A stretch of 64,000 nucleotides of DNA. Origin: Streptomyces sp. XD-27. Lineage in GTDB: Bacteria > Actinomycetota > Actinomycetes > Streptomycetales > Streptomycetaceae. The notes under the pieces were generated by a model. It did not search any database. It saw only the letters and a program-made list of their open reading frames with translations, and was not told where the DNA came from. This document shows, piece by piece, positions 28,793 through 37,565 of the stretch (the first letter of the stretch is position 1; each line of letters begins with the position of its first letter). Location of the stretch: the NCBI RefSeq assembly GCF_030553055.1, contig NZ_CP130713.1:3596001-3660000 (forward strand). Reading direction: 5' to 3'. The position numbers and the translations under genes are program-made.

Positions 28793-30286
28793 TCAGCTTC
28801 TGCTGAGCGTGCGCGTCACGCCCGCCACCACGGCGGTGGTGAGCATCCAGCCGACGGCGACCATCGCGTACGCCAGCACCTGCCGTCCGTCGCCGGTCCA
28901 GTGCCAGGCGCCGCGCTGGCCGAGGCCCCCGATGGGCACCAGCAGATCGAGGGTGTAGACGAACGCGTTGAACGGCGGCCCCTCGCCGGGTTTGTTCGGG
29001 GTCGGCGAACCGGCGTGGAAGACGAGCGTGCCGAGAAGAGTCAGCGCGAGCAGCCACACCCCGGCCAGCCAGGGCCGGTACCCGTACCCGACGGTGGCAT
29101 CGAGCAGCCGGCCCCACACCCGCCCGGCCGGGCCCAGCGTGCGGCGGCGGTGCCGCTGCTTGGCCAGCAGCACCCGGCGCGCCTCGTCGTCGTGGCCGAT
29201 CTGCCGGTAGTAGGCGGCGAGTTGCTCGTACGGCTGGGGCGAGTAGCCGGGCGACCGGCGGACCCAGGCGAGGCGGCGGGCCAGGTCGTGCCGGGGCGAG
29301 GCGGTCGCCTCCGCGAACCGCACCGACCCGTACGTGAGGCCGTCCAGCCGTATCTCGTCGGGCCAGGTGGCGTCGTCGTCCTGTACCCACGTCACCTGGG
29401 AGCTGCGCAGATCGAGGGAGCCCGCGGGCGGGGCGGCGAAGCGCAGGTTGAGGTCCTCAACGCGCATCCCTATGCCGACCAGCGCGGCGCCGTCGCCGCC
29501 CAGGCGCGCCCCCTCGAAGGACAGCCAGTCCGATACCTGCGCGCTCCGCAGCCGCACGGTCCCCGTCGTCGTGAACCCGTCGGAGCACCGCATGGTCGTG
29601 ACGGTCACGTTGTCCGCACGGAGCGACAACCCGTCGGTGTCCCCGAGCCGCGCCCCCCTCAGGTTCAGCCCGCCGGAGAGCTGCGCTCCCAGAAGCCGCA
29701 GCCCGCCCTCCGTGGTGAGCCCCTTGCCGAAGACCCCGCCGCCCATGACCAACCCGCCCGCGAACACGGCCCACCGGTGGCCGGGGACACGTATCGTCGC
29801 GCGGTTGAACTTCAGCTCGCCCGCGAGGTGGGCGTTCATGAGCGACACCCCGGCACCGTCCACGGTGGACCGGTCCAGCTCCAGGTGGCCTTCGACCCGC
29901 ACCAGCCCGCCGTTGAAGCCGGGGAGTCGACTGTCGACGATCCGGATCGTCCGCGTCGAGGCCCCGTAGAAGCTCGCCTTCTCCTCCAGCCGGCACCACT
30001 TGAGCCAGAGCGTGTGGTTGATCTCCGCCCCGGAGAGGTCGAGCCCCCCGGTGATCCGGGCCCCGGCCAGCCGCAGCGAGGCGACGGCACCGGCCGGCGC
30101 CGCGTTGGCACCGAGCAGCAACGCGGCGATGACCTCGGCCCGTATCGTCCGCTCCGGCCCCCACCGGTCGCCGCCCACCGGATCGTCGGCCTCGGCCACA
30201 CCGGTCCGCAGGTCGACCCACCGCCCGGCGGGAAAGGCGTCCCACAACTCCCTTTCGGGCGGCGTCAGCTCGTCGTATGCCAGCAT
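28793..30286 (-). CDS. Membrane-anchored beta-solenoid (pentapeptide-like) protein
   Basis: A 497-aa protein. After about 50 residues (LTPPERELWDAFPAGRWVDLR) comes a long repeat region (about 60-330) with a 20-22-residue period, such as ASLRLAGARITGGLDLSGAEI and GGLRLLGAQLSGGLNLRGARL, the signature of a right-handed beta-helix. A helical part (QPYEQLAAYYRQIGHDDEARRVLLAKQRHRRR) follows, then three transmembrane segments (near 400-420, 440-455 and 470-490). Such Streptomyces proteins are often labelled membrane oxidoreductase, but I see no cofactor motif. A cytoplasmic scaffold fixed to the membrane is my inference. Confidence 0.75.
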   Translation of the reverse strand: MLAYDELTPPERELWDAFPAGRWVDLRTGVAEADDPVGGDRWGPERTIRAEVIAALLLGANAAPAGAVASLRLAGARITGGLDLSGAEINHTLWLKWCRLEEKASFYGASTRTIRIVDSRLPGFNGGLVRVEGHLELDRSTVDGAGVSLMNAHLAGELKFNRATIRVPGHRWAVFAGGLVMGGGVFGKGLTTEGGLRLLGAQLSGGLNLRGARLGDTDGLSLRADNVTVTTMRCSDGFTTTGTVRLRSAQVSDWLSFEGARLGGDGAALVGIGMRVEDLNLRFAAPPAGSLDLRSSQVTWVQDDDATWPDEIRLDGLTYGSVRFAEATASPRHDLARRLAWVRRSPGYSPQPYEQLAAYYRQIGHDDEARRVLLAKQRHRRRTLGPAGRVWGRLLDATVGYGYRPWLAGVWLLALTLLGTLVFHAGSPTPNKPGEGPPFNAFVYTLDLLVPIGGLGQRGAWHWTGDGRQVLAYAMVAVGWMLTTAVVAGVTRTLSRS

Positions 30287-30436
30287 CCGTGCAGCGTAAC
30301 GACGGACTGCCGGGTCAGCCCTTGGCTTGCCTTCCCGGGCAGGCCAACCGTGTCATCACGGAGGAGCCGCGTCTTGATACGATCCCTCGGCGCGCGAATT
30401 CCGCGACTACCGCCGGAACAAGGGAGGTTGATGAAT

Positions 30437-30490
30437 ATGGCTCGCCAGACGCTTCGTCAGCATTCCCAAGTCCGGGCCGCGCGCGGGTAG
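30437..30490 (+). CDS. 17-residue Arg/Gln-rich leader ORF
   Basis: AGGGAGG is followed 9 nt later by an ATG that opens MARQTLRQHSQVRAARG and a TAG stop. An ATG two codons earlier (30431) is too close to the Shine-Dalgarno. The ORF precedes the GNAT gene by 39 nt. The last codons and the stop lie in the left arm and loop of a 9-bp hairpin, which suggests that its translation sets the structure ahead of the next gene. A TACGAT about 58 nt upstream could be the -10. The peptide is not in a family I recognise. Confidence 0.55.
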   Translation: MARQTLRQHSQVRAARG

Positions 30491-30518
30491 TCCAGCGGCC
30501 CGGTCGTCTGAAACGACC
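30472..30518 (+). promoter_or_regulatory. Two overlapping, mutually exclusive hairpins before the GNAT gene
   Basis: Hairpin A pairs 30472-30480 with 30495-30503 (9 bp, all G/C; the leader-ORF stop codon is in the loop). Hairpin B pairs 30502-30507 with 30513-30518 (6 bp, 5-nt loop) and ends next to the AGGAG of the GNAT gene. Bases 30502-30503 belong to both, so the two cannot form fully together. Confidence 0.55.
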
Positions 30519-30529
30519 AGGAGTGTCGC

Positions 30530-31042
30530 GTGTCATCTTTCTCTTTGACCGGTACGGATCTGACCACTGACCGCCTCGTCCTGCGGCCGTGGAGCGCCGC
30601 CGAGCTCGCCGCCGTCGTCGGTGACGCCCGGCCGGCGCACTGGGCGGAGGACTTCCCCGCCGAGGGAGACCGGGTCATCGCCGGGTTCCTCACCGAGCAC
30701 CCGGGCGGCCTGGCCGAGTACGGTCACCGGCAGATCATCGAGCGGGCCAGTGGCCTGGTGGTCGGGTCCATCGGGCTGTTCTGGCCGCCCAGTGACGGGG
30801 CCATCGAGGTGGGTTACGGCGTCGTCGCATCGCGTCGAGGCCGCGGATACGCCTCGGAGGCCACCCGGGCCATCGTGGAGTTCGCCCTGACCGCGCCGGA
30901 TGTGCACACGGTGCAGGCCGACGTGGAGTTGTCGAACCCGGCGTCGGTCCGGGTGCTGGAGAAGGCCGGGCTGCGGCGCTGGAGCGACGACGGAACCGTC
31001 GCCCGGTTCCGTACGACGGCATCGGATCTGTCGCAGCGGTAG
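30530..31042 (+). CDS. GNAT N-acetyltransferase (RimJ/RimL-like)
   Basis: A 170-aa acetyl-CoA-dependent transferase. TDRLVLRPWSAAELAAV is the typical N-terminal strand; VGYGVVASRRGRGYASEATRAIVEFAL holds the acetyl-CoA pyrophosphate loop (RRGRGYA). The C-terminal VQADVELSNPASVRVLEKAGLRR is the RimJ/L pattern. The GTG start has AGGAG 6 nt upstream. Substrates could be protein N-termini or small amines, including antibiotics. The upstream leader suggests inducible control. Confidence 0.88.
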   Translation: MSSFSLTGTDLTTDRLVLRPWSAAELAAVVGDARPAHWAEDFPAEGDRVIAGFLTEHPGGLAEYGHRQIIERASGLVVGSIGLFWPPSDGAIEVGYGVVASRRGRGYASEATRAIVEFALTAPDVHTVQADVELSNPASVRVLEKAGLRRWSDDGTVARFRTTASDLSQR

Positions 31043-31121
31043 TCCCACGAGGTGGTCCGGCCGGGGAGGTGGACCTTCCCAGCCGGGGCGCCGCACCGTG
31101 CGCCGCGTGTGCCGGCCGGGT

Positions 31122-32438
31122 TCACCTCGGCAGCCGGTCGAGGATCCAGCCGCCCAGTTCCTCGGTCATGGCGGCGTGGTCCCCGTTGTCCGAGGCGCAC
31201 GCGAACGCGTCCAGTTCGCTCTGGCCCGGCGGCAGGGAGTTCACGTCGATATAGAGGTGGTCCTGCCTGTCGAGGTCCCTGATGGCCGCGGCGCTCACGG
31301 TCGGTACGAAGCACACCGAGCGCCAGTCGACCGTCGTCCGGCCGAGCTTGGTCAACTCGTCGGCGAGGATGCCGAAGGAGTCGAGCATGCCGCCCGGGGC
31401 GCCGTCGAGTTCGGGGAGCTCGCTGGTCCTCACCGTCGCTGGACGGGCCAGGACGCTGCGCAGTTCGCCGACCGCGACGCCGTCGCCCGCGGCCTGGGTG
31501 GACAGCGTGGTACCCCGGAAGACCAGACCGGTGGCCTTGAGCGCCTCCGCGCCGGCGGGGATCCCGTTGCCCGTGCCGTCGGCCCGGCCGTTGGCCACGC
31601 CGATCTTGACGGGCCGCACCGGCCACCAGCCGACCTCGCGCAGCGCGGCGAGGAACCTCTTCCGCTCGTCGTGCTCGTTCGGCGGGCTGTCGACCTCCTG
31701 GACGTGCCGCCACAGCATCTGGCGGGCGGCGTCGCTGTTGACCTGCCGGGAGAAACCGGACTTCAGGGGCCGGATGTAGTGGGCGAACGCCTGGAGGGCG
31801 ATGGGCACCCAGGCGCCCCGGTGGGGCGTGTCGTACGAGACGTAGACCGCCGTCTGGTGGTCGATGCGCTCGTGCTCCATTGCGGCCAGGGCGTACCGGG
31901 CGACCAGGCCGCCCATCCCGAATCCGCCGACGGCCAGGGGTGTGGTGCCGCGTCGCCGCGCGATCGCCTCCAGGACGGCGGCCCGCACGGCTTCCGCGTT
32001 CTCCAGGATCGAGCGGCTGCGCTCGCCGTAGCCGACGAGGACGAGGTCGTGGCCGCGGCGCCGCAGTTCGGTGGCGAAGGGGTACGCGCCCCGCTCCACG
32101 GCCTCCCACCAGCTGTTCAGCTCGGACGGGCCGGAGTTGAAGCCGTCGGCCAGGATGACGGGCCGGACCAGGTCGTCGTGTCCGTCGCCGTGGTACACCC
32201 ACGCGGTGCCGTTGGGCAGCGCCCACTGGTCGTCCGGTCCGGGCGCGGGCTCGGCCGGGGCCGCGGCCTCCGAGGGCCTGACGAACCCGAAGGTGGCGAT
32301 GGCCTGCTCCGAGACCTGTTCCCGGGCCTGCTCCGGGACCTGCCCCGGGGCCTGTTCCGGGACCTCCGCCGGCTTCTCCGCGGCCTTTTCCGCCGCCTTC
32401 TCGCCGTCTTCCTCCGCCCGCGCCGCCCGATCCGCCAT
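31122..32438 (-). CDS. Alpha/beta-hydrolase-fold (lipase-like) protein lacking the nucleophile serine
   Basis: A 438-aa protein. A charged N-terminal stretch (about 10-60: repeated EKAAEK, PEQ and EQV units, likely coiled coil or disordered) precedes a lipase-type core: PVILADGFNSGPSELNSWWEAV, GHDLVLVGYGERSRSI and VSYDTPHRGAWVPI. At the nucleophile elbow the sequence reads GGFGMGGLVARYAL, with Gly where a Ser is expected (GxSxG); the codon is GGG. A later His-like region is present (NGDHAAM). It may be a binding protein or pseudo-enzyme rather than an active esterase. AAGGGG precedes the ATG at 32438. Confidence 0.8.
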   Translation of the reverse strand: MADRAARAEEDGEKAAEKAAEKPAEVPEQAPGQVPEQAREQVSEQAIATFGFVRPSEAAAPAEPAPGPDDQWALPNGTAWVYHGDGHDDLVRPVILADGFNSGPSELNSWWEAVERGAYPFATELRRRGHDLVLVGYGERSRSILENAEAVRAAVLEAIARRRGTTPLAVGGFGMGGLVARYALAAMEHERIDHQTAVYVSYDTPHRGAWVPIALQAFAHYIRPLKSGFSRQVNSDAARQMLWRHVQEVDSPPNEHDERKRFLAALREVGWWPVRPVKIGVANGRADGTGNGIPAGAEALKATGLVFRGTTLSTQAAGDGVAVGELRSVLARPATVRTSELPELDGAPGGMLDSFGILADELTKLGRTTVDWRSVCFVPTVSAAAIRDLDRQDHLYIDVNSLPPGQSELDAFACASDNGDHAAMTEELGGWILDRLPR

Positions 32439-32537
32439 GCGGTCCCCTTCCGGCCAACGGCACGCGTCGCGGCCGTTCCCGGGCTGCGGGAACGGCCGCG
32501 ACACGCTCGCCCCATTACGGCGGTTGCGAGATCCATC

Positions 32538-32579
32538 CTCACGCGTGAGCGCACTCTGTGACCACCCTCTCGCCGAGAG
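32538..32579. promoter_or_regulatory. Two palindromes upstream of the lipase-like gene
   Basis: A 12-bp perfect palindrome CTCACGCGTGAG (32538-32549) is followed by CTCTCG-C-CGAGAG (32567-32579), about 100-140 bp before the lipase-like start at 32438 and close to the end of the next hydrolase. Either could be an operator. Confidence 0.35.
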
Positions 32580-32652
32580 TCATCACTTCGAGCGGATGTG
32601 CACCGCACGGGGTTTGCGCACGGGGTTGTGCCGAGCGGTCAGCGACGGCGGC

Positions 32653-33879
32653 CTACGGGTTCTGGAACCTCACCTCCGGGTTGGCCCGCGACGGCCCCTC
32701 CAGCAGCGGCTGCGGCTCGCCCCGCAGGTGCAGGTCGAAGAAGGCCGCCACGTAGTCGTGGGTGATCTCCGCCGAGCGCCGCCCCGACAGCGGCACCTCG
32801 GGGTCGGGCAGGCCGAGTTGCTCGCCGAGGATCGGCAGGTCCGTGAAGGTCATGTGGCCCGACCCGGCGACCGTCAGCCAGCGCTTCCAGCCGTCGAAGC
32901 GGGTCCACGCCTCGTCCCAGGTCCGGTCTTTGCCGCCCGGCCGGTGCCACTCGTCGTCGGTGCCCAGCATCATGAACGGGCGGCCGTCCAGCCCGTCCTC
33001 GGGGACGGGGGCGACGAACGCGCCGTCCATGTTGACCCCGGCCCGCACCCGCCGGTCCGTCGCCATCGTCTCGGCGGCGCCCGCGCCCCCGATGGAGTGG
33101 CCCGCCATGCCGATCCGCTGCCGGTCGATGAGCCCGGCATGCCGCCAGGCGGGGTGGCGGCCGGTCAGCCGGTCGAGGAGGAAGGACACGTCCGCGGCCC
33201 GCACCCGGGGGACGCGGGCGCGCACGGCGTCCCCGCCCTCATCCGCCTTCGCGCAGGCCACGCAGGTCAGCACCCGCCCGCCGGGGAAGCGCGTACCGAG
33301 CGACTCGTAGGCGTGGTCGACCGCCGCGACCACGTATCCCCTGCTGGCCAGGTCACCGGCGAGATGGGTCAGCGTGGCGCGGTTCATGCCGAAGCCCGGG
33401 GAGAGGACCACCAGCGGGAACCTGCCGTGGGTCGGGCGGGCCGCGGTGCGCACCTGGGTGGCGGTCGCGCTCACCGTCTCGGGCGGCACGACCTTGTCCA
33501 GATCCCGGCTCTCCAGGAGCAGCCGCGCCTCCTCCGTCGACATGTACGGCGCCGCGCGTCCGGTGCCGGGGCGGGCGGGGAAGTACAGGTCGACCATCAG
33601 CTCGCGGGCCTTCGCCTCGGACACCCACGGGTCCGGACGGGACCGGTCGGTCAGGTGGATGGTGTCCCGGCCGACCGCGTACGGGCCGCTGAGCCGCGGC
33701 AGTTCAAGGCGTATGTTCTGGTTCGACCGGACGTCCAGGGCGGTGGCCCCCGTGGCCGCGGCGGTCGGGGACGACGCGTCGGTGCGCGGTTCCGCCGACG
33801 CCGCGCCCGCTGCGGCGAGCGGCAGGGACACGGCGGCGACGAGGGCGGCGGCGAGCGCCGCGCGACGGGTTCTGGTCAT
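32653..33879 (-). CDS. Secreted alpha/beta hydrolase, PAF-acetylhydrolase-like
   Basis: A 408-aa exported protein. The signal peptide (TRTRRAALAAALVAAVSLPLAAAGAASA) is followed by a catalytic domain with FPLVVLSPGFGMNRATLTHLAGDLASRGYVVAAVDHAYES, the nucleophile elbow GMAGHSIGGAGAAE (Ser present), a catalytic-Asp region VNMDGAF and the His of GSGHMTFTDLPIL. This is the PAF-AH isoform II pattern. Likely substrates are short acyl esters or oxidised phospholipids. It and the DUF2993 gene are divergent. Confidence 0.88.
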   Translation of the reverse strand: MTRTRRAALAAALVAAVSLPLAAAGAASAEPRTDASSPTAAATGATALDVRSNQNIRLELPRLSGPYAVGRDTIHLTDRSRPDPWVSEAKARELMVDLYFPARPGTGRAAPYMSTEEARLLLESRDLDKVVPPETVSATATQVRTAARPTHGRFPLVVLSPGFGMNRATLTHLAGDLASRGYVVAAVDHAYESLGTRFPGGRVLTCVACAKADEGGDAVRARVPRVRAADVSFLLDRLTGRHPAWRHAGLIDRQRIGMAGHSIGGAGAAETMATDRRVRAGVNMDGAFVAPVPEDGLDGRPFMMLGTDDEWHRPGGKDRTWDEAWTRFDGWKRWLTVAGSGHMTFTDLPILGEQLGLPDPEVPLSGRRSAEITHDYVAAFFDLHLRGEPQPLLEGPSRANPEVRFQNP

Positions 33880-34130
33880 GACGCGACGCTAACTTCCGCC
33901 CCATATCGACCGCGTCCTACGGAAGTCGGGGATTGGCCCGTGCAGATGCGACTCACGGATCACGGGGTGCCGCGCGACGTCCGCCCTACGGCGTAGGGGG
34001 TCCGCCGCCGGGAGCCACCGACGGTGCCCGAAGCGCGGCGGCTGAGCGGCGGCTGAATCCATCGTGCCGTTCACCACCTACTGGCGGTACAACTTGCGTT
34101 CGACACGGTCCCGCATGGTGGGATTGACCG

Positions 34131-35402
34131 ATGCGAACCCCCACGCGCATATCAACATCGCCGGTTCCGGACCTCACGCAGCCGCTTCCCCAGGCTCCCG
34201 CGGCTGACGAGCTCCCGCCCCGCAACCCGTACGACGAACTCGCCGAGCTCGCCGACCCGTACGACCCCGACGACCCGCTGGGCCTCGGGCTCAAGCCGGA
34301 CGGGCCCGACGGCGACGCGGACGGCGAAGAGCCCTGGTCGCCGCCCAACCACCGCAAGCGCAAGCGCGGCCGCCGCCGCCCGCTGTCCGGGGTCTCGCTG
34401 CTCCTCAAGCTGGTGATCGCCGCCGCCGCGGCCACCGTGATCCTGGTGCTCGCGGACCGCTGCGCCGTGATGTACGCGGAACGGCAGGCGGCCCAGCGGG
34501 TGCAGAAGCAGCTCGGGCTGGAGGCCGCGCCCGAGGTGGAGATCAGGGGCTTCCCGTTCCTGACCCAGGTGCTGGACGGGCGGCTGGACCAGGTGGACGT
34601 CACCATCCCCGACGTGGCGGCGGACCGGGTCTCGCTGGCGCAGGTACGCGCCAGCGCCCGGGACATCCACATCGCCGGCAGTCTCCCCGACTCCGTCGAG
34701 GGCGCCACCATCGACAGCCTCGACGGCGACGTCCTGCTGTCCTTCGACGACATGAACCGCGAACTCGGCGCCTCCCAGGTGCGGTTCACCGGCCATGGCC
34801 CCGAATCCGTACTCGCCGCGGGAAAGCTGCCCGTGGCCGGGCAGGAGGTACAGGTGCGGGCCAAGGCGCGCATCATGCGCGACGGCGCACGCGGGATCTC
34901 CACCGACATCACGGGCATGCGACTCGACATCCCCGAGGTGGCGACCTACCGGCCGGGCAAGCACGCCGGGCTGCGGCTGCACCGCGAGAGCGCCGAACGG
35001 ATCGCCCAGGACGCGGGCAAGGCCAAGGCGATGCTTGCGGTCCCGTCGCTGGCGCGGCGGCTCGGCGTGCCGGACCAGGTGGCCCAGGAAGCGCTGCGCA
35101 GCGACGCGCGGCTGAACGAGCTCACCAGTTCACCGCGCTTCGTCGAGGCTCTGATGCGGGTGAACCTGGTCGACGCGGTCACCGAGCACCCATGGGTGCT
35201 CGAGCGGATCGGCATCGACCCGAAACTGGCGGCGGCCCTGATCCGGCTCCAGCCGCCAGAGCTGTCGGAGCGACTGGCGCTCTCCTTCCAGCTCCCCGAG
35301 AAGGCGGGTGACCTGCGGCTGCGGAACATCACCGTCGAGCGCGACGGCATCCGCGCCGACCTGGCCGGCGACCACCTGGACTTCGGCAAGGCGAAGGAAT
35401 AG
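34131..35402 (+). CDS. DUF2993 (LmeA-like) membrane-anchored lipid-binding protein
   Basis: A 423-aa protein. A long acidic, Pro-rich cytoplasmic N-terminus (about 85 residues) and a basic RKRKRGRRRP stop-transfer region precede one transmembrane helix (about 90-108). The external domain (AERQAAQRVQKQLGLEAAPEVEIRGFPFLTQVLDGRLDQVDVTI) is the DUF2993 fold, related to mycobacterial LmeA, which binds phospholipid. The distal 130 residues (SLARRLGVPDQVAQEALRSDARL) extend beyond the usual domain. A shorter paralogue lies at 49096. It likely acts at the cell envelope. Confidence 0.85.
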   Translation: MRTPTRISTSPVPDLTQPLPQAPAADELPPRNPYDELAELADPYDPDDPLGLGLKPDGPDGDADGEEPWSPPNHRKRKRGRRRPLSGVSLLLKLVIAAAAATVILVLADRCAVMYAERQAAQRVQKQLGLEAAPEVEIRGFPFLTQVLDGRLDQVDVTIPDVAADRVSLAQVRASARDIHIAGSLPDSVEGATIDSLDGDVLLSFDDMNRELGASQVRFTGHGPESVLAAGKLPVAGQEVQVRAKARIMRDGARGISTDITGMRLDIPEVATYRPGKHAGLRLHRESAERIAQDAGKAKAMLAVPSLARRLGVPDQVAQEALRSDARLNELTSSPRFVEALMRVNLVDAVTEHPWVLERIGIDPKLAAALIRLQPPELSERLALSFQLPEKAGDLRLRNITVERDGIRADLAGDHLDFGKAKE

Positions 35403-35428
35403 GGCGGTCGCCGCCGGTGCTGTGCGGG

Positions 35429-36019
35429 CTATTTGCGGGTGAACACGTCGCTGGGACTACCGTCGTCCCAGGTGAGCGTGAGCCGCTGCCCGCCCTCGCT
35501 GAGCACGGCCTTGCCGGTCGAGGTCTCGCCCCCGACGGTGGCCCTGGTGGTCATGTCGGCGTTGATCGTCCCAGACAGGGATTTGCCGCCGTAGTTCACG
35601 GTGAAGGATGTGCCGCTCACGGTCAGGACGACCGCCTTGCCGTTCGGATCACGCGCTATGGAGTACCAGGCGCCCTGCGCGCCGCTCGCCTGGCTGCCGC
35701 CTCCGCTCGTCGCCGCGGGCTTGGAGGGCGCGGCAGGCCGAGTCGGCTTCGGCTTCGGCTTGGCGGACGGGGCCCCACCGGTACGGCTCGGGCTCGGGGA
35801 CTTGGCCCCGCTCGTGCCGCTGGGCATGGGCGACTTGGCGCCGTCCGTAGCGCTCGGGCTGGCGCTGGGCGACGTGGTGTCGGCTCCGCCGCTCGGCCGG
35901 CTGCTGCCCGACTCGGACGTGCCCGAAGCCCCCGAGTCCTCGTCGTCGCCGCCGCAACCGGTCAGGGTGAGTGCCAGCACCGCGACAGCGGCAGTGGCGA
36001 TTGACTGTATTTTTCGCAC
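35429..36019 (-). CDS. Small lipoprotein with a Ser/Pro-rich linker
   Basis: A 196-aa exported protein. The signal sequence VRKIQSIATAAVAVLALTLTGC ends in the lipobox LTGC. A low-complexity Ser/Gly/Pro/Lys region (about 20-115) follows, then a compact beta-rich domain of about 75 residues (GAWYSIARDPNGKAVVLTVSGTSFTVNYGG). I use the GTG at 36019 because AAGGAA lies just upstream; the frame continues to a TTG at 36046 through a TTA codon. It sits downstream of the sensor kinase gene, 140 bp away. No function is recognised. Confidence 0.75.
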   Translation of the reverse strand: MRKIQSIATAAVAVLALTLTGCGGDDEDSGASGTSESGSSRPSGGADTTSPSASPSATDGAKSPMPSGTSGAKSPSPSRTGGAPSAKPKPKPTRPAAPSKPAATSGGGSQASGAQGAWYSIARDPNGKAVVLTVSGTSFTVNYGGKSLSGTINADMTTRATVGGETSTGKAVLSEGGQRLTLTWDDGSPSDVFTRK

Positions 36020-36028
36020 CGGATTCCT

Positions 36029-36071
36029 TGTCACAGGTAAAGCCAATTCGCTGTGAGCCTGTCACAGGAAA
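36029..36071. repeat. Direct repeats TGTCACAGG-N-AA spaced 31 nt
   Basis: TGTCACAGGTAA at 36029-36040 and TGTCACAGGAAA at 36060-36071, immediately upstream of the lipoprotein start. A larger imperfect inverted repeat GGATTCC / GGAATCC (36021 and 36077) encloses them. This is a candidate operator or mRNA hairpin. Confidence 0.5.
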
Positions 36072-36158
36072 CAAGCCGGAATCCAGGCCAACAAACCTGT
36101 TCCATTGGTTAGTTGTGCTGCACTGCGGATCAGAGAGGCGCAGGTCAGAAGGGGTGGG

Positions 36159-37565
36159 TCAGAAAGGGGCAGCCGACCCCGGCAGCCGGACCCGTGCGAC
36201 CGTGCCCCCGCCCGGCGCGGGCCGCAGTGCCACCTCGCCGCCCGCCGAGTGGACCGTACGTGCCACGATGGACAGGCCCAGCCCCGAGCCCGGCAGGCTG
36301 CGGGCGGACGGGGAACGCCAGAAGCGGTCGAAGACGTGGGGCAGTTCCTCCTCCAGGATGCCGGGGCCGTGGTCCCGGACCGTGAACTCGCCGTCGGCCA
36401 GGGCGACCTCGACCGTCCCGCCACGCGGGCTGAACTTCACCGCGTTGTCCAGCAGGTTCACCAGCGCCCGCTCCAGCGCCGCCGGTTCGGCCCGTACGTA
36501 CCACGGATCCAGCGCGGCGGTGAACGCCACCTCCGCGCCGCGCAGCCGGGCCCGCTCCAGCGCCGCCTCCGCCACCTCGTGCACCGCCACCACCTGCACC
36601 GGGCCGCTGCCGGGCGCCGCGTCCGGGCGGGAGAGCTCCTGGAGATCACCGATGAGCGCGGCCAGTTCGGACATCTGGGCGGTGACACTGGCCAGCAGCG
36701 CCCTGCGGTCCTCCGGCGGCAGCGCGCGCCCGGTCTCCTCGCTGCGCGCCAGCAGTTCGATGTTGGTACGCAGCGAGGTCAGCGGGGTGCGCAGCTCGTG
36801 CCCCGCGTCCGCGATCAACTGCTGCTGCCGGTCGCGGGAGGAGGCGAGCGCCGCCGTCATGGCGTTGAACGAGCGCGACAGGCGGGCGATCTCGTCCTCT
36901 CCCTCCGCGGGGATGCGGACCGCCAGGTCCTCGGTGCGGGCCACGTGCTCCACGGCGTCGGTGAGCCGGTCCACCGGTTTCAGGCCGGTCCGGGCGACCC
37001 ACAGCCCGGCCGTCGCCGAGAGGACGACCCCGCCGCCCGCGACGGTCAGCAGCACCAGGGCGAGGGTGTCCAGCGGCCGGGTGACCTCGGCCAGCGGACG
37101 GGACACCGACACGGTCAGGTCACCGGTCCGGCCGTCCGGAAAGGTGACCTGGACGTGCTCGGTACGGACCCGGACCTCCCGGCCGTCCGCGGTGGTGCCG
37201 TCGTGCGTGGCGTCGGTGAAGAGCGGGGCGCGGGCCACGTCGACGTCCTCGCGCGTCACCCGTACCCGGTCCGAGCCCGGCGCGACGCAGGGAATGCCGT
37301 CTTCGCCGACGACCTGCACATTGGCCGCGCCGGGCCGCAGATCGCGGGAGCCCTGGCTGCCGGTCGTGCAGTCGTAGTCCCGCAGCCGGCCGAGGTCGAT
37401 CCGCCGTACGTCGTCCCGCAACCGGTCGTCCAGCGCGCTGACGAGCTGGTCGCGGGTGACGAACCAGCAGGCCAGCGCCGAGATCGCGACGGCGAGGGCC
37501 ACCGCCGCCGCGGTCAGCAGCGCCAGCCGGGAGCGCAGCGGCAGCCGCCGGAACCACCGGATCAC
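36159..37565 (-). CDS. Sensor histidine kinase, MprB/CutS-like
   Basis: A 468-aa membrane kinase. Two transmembrane helices (about 12-34 and 165-187) flank an extracytoplasmic sensor of about 130 residues with two Cys (YDCTTGSQ and IPCVAP) that could form a disulfide. A HAMP region ([14 protein letters not shown]) follows. HisKA is [18 protein letters not shown], and the ATPase has [35 protein letters not shown] and [18 protein letters not shown]. It overlaps the response regulator by 4 bp. HtrA-type proteases next to such kinases suggest envelope or disulfide-stress sensing. Confidence 0.92.
   Translation of the reverse strand: MIRWFRRLPLRSRLALLTAAAVALAVAISALACWFVTRDQLVSALDDRLRDDVRRIDLGRLRDYDCTTGSQGSRDLRPGAANVQVVGEDGIPCVAPGSDRVRVTREDVDVARAPLFTDATHDGTTADGREVRVRTEHVQVTFPDGRTGDLTVSVSRPLAEVTRPLDTLALVLLTVAGGGVVLSATAGLWVARTGLKPVDRLTDAVEHVARTEDLAVRIPAEGEDEIARLSRSFNAMTAALASSRDRQQQLIADAGHELRTPLTSLRTNIELLARSEETGRALPPEDRRALLASVTAQMSELAALIGDLQELSRPDAAPGSGPVQVVAVHEVAEAALERARLRGAEVAFTAALDPWYVRAEPAALERALVNLLDNAVKFSPRGGTVEVALADGEFTVRDHGPGILEEELPHVFDRFWRSPSARSLPGSGLGLSIVARTVHSAGGEVALRPAPGGGTVARVRLPGSAAPF

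Noticed and set aside
36020..36046. Longer lipoprotein start at TTG with an in-frame TTA codon
   Set aside because: The GTG at 36019 has a good RBS and gives a normal signal peptide, so the TTA would lie outside the gene.
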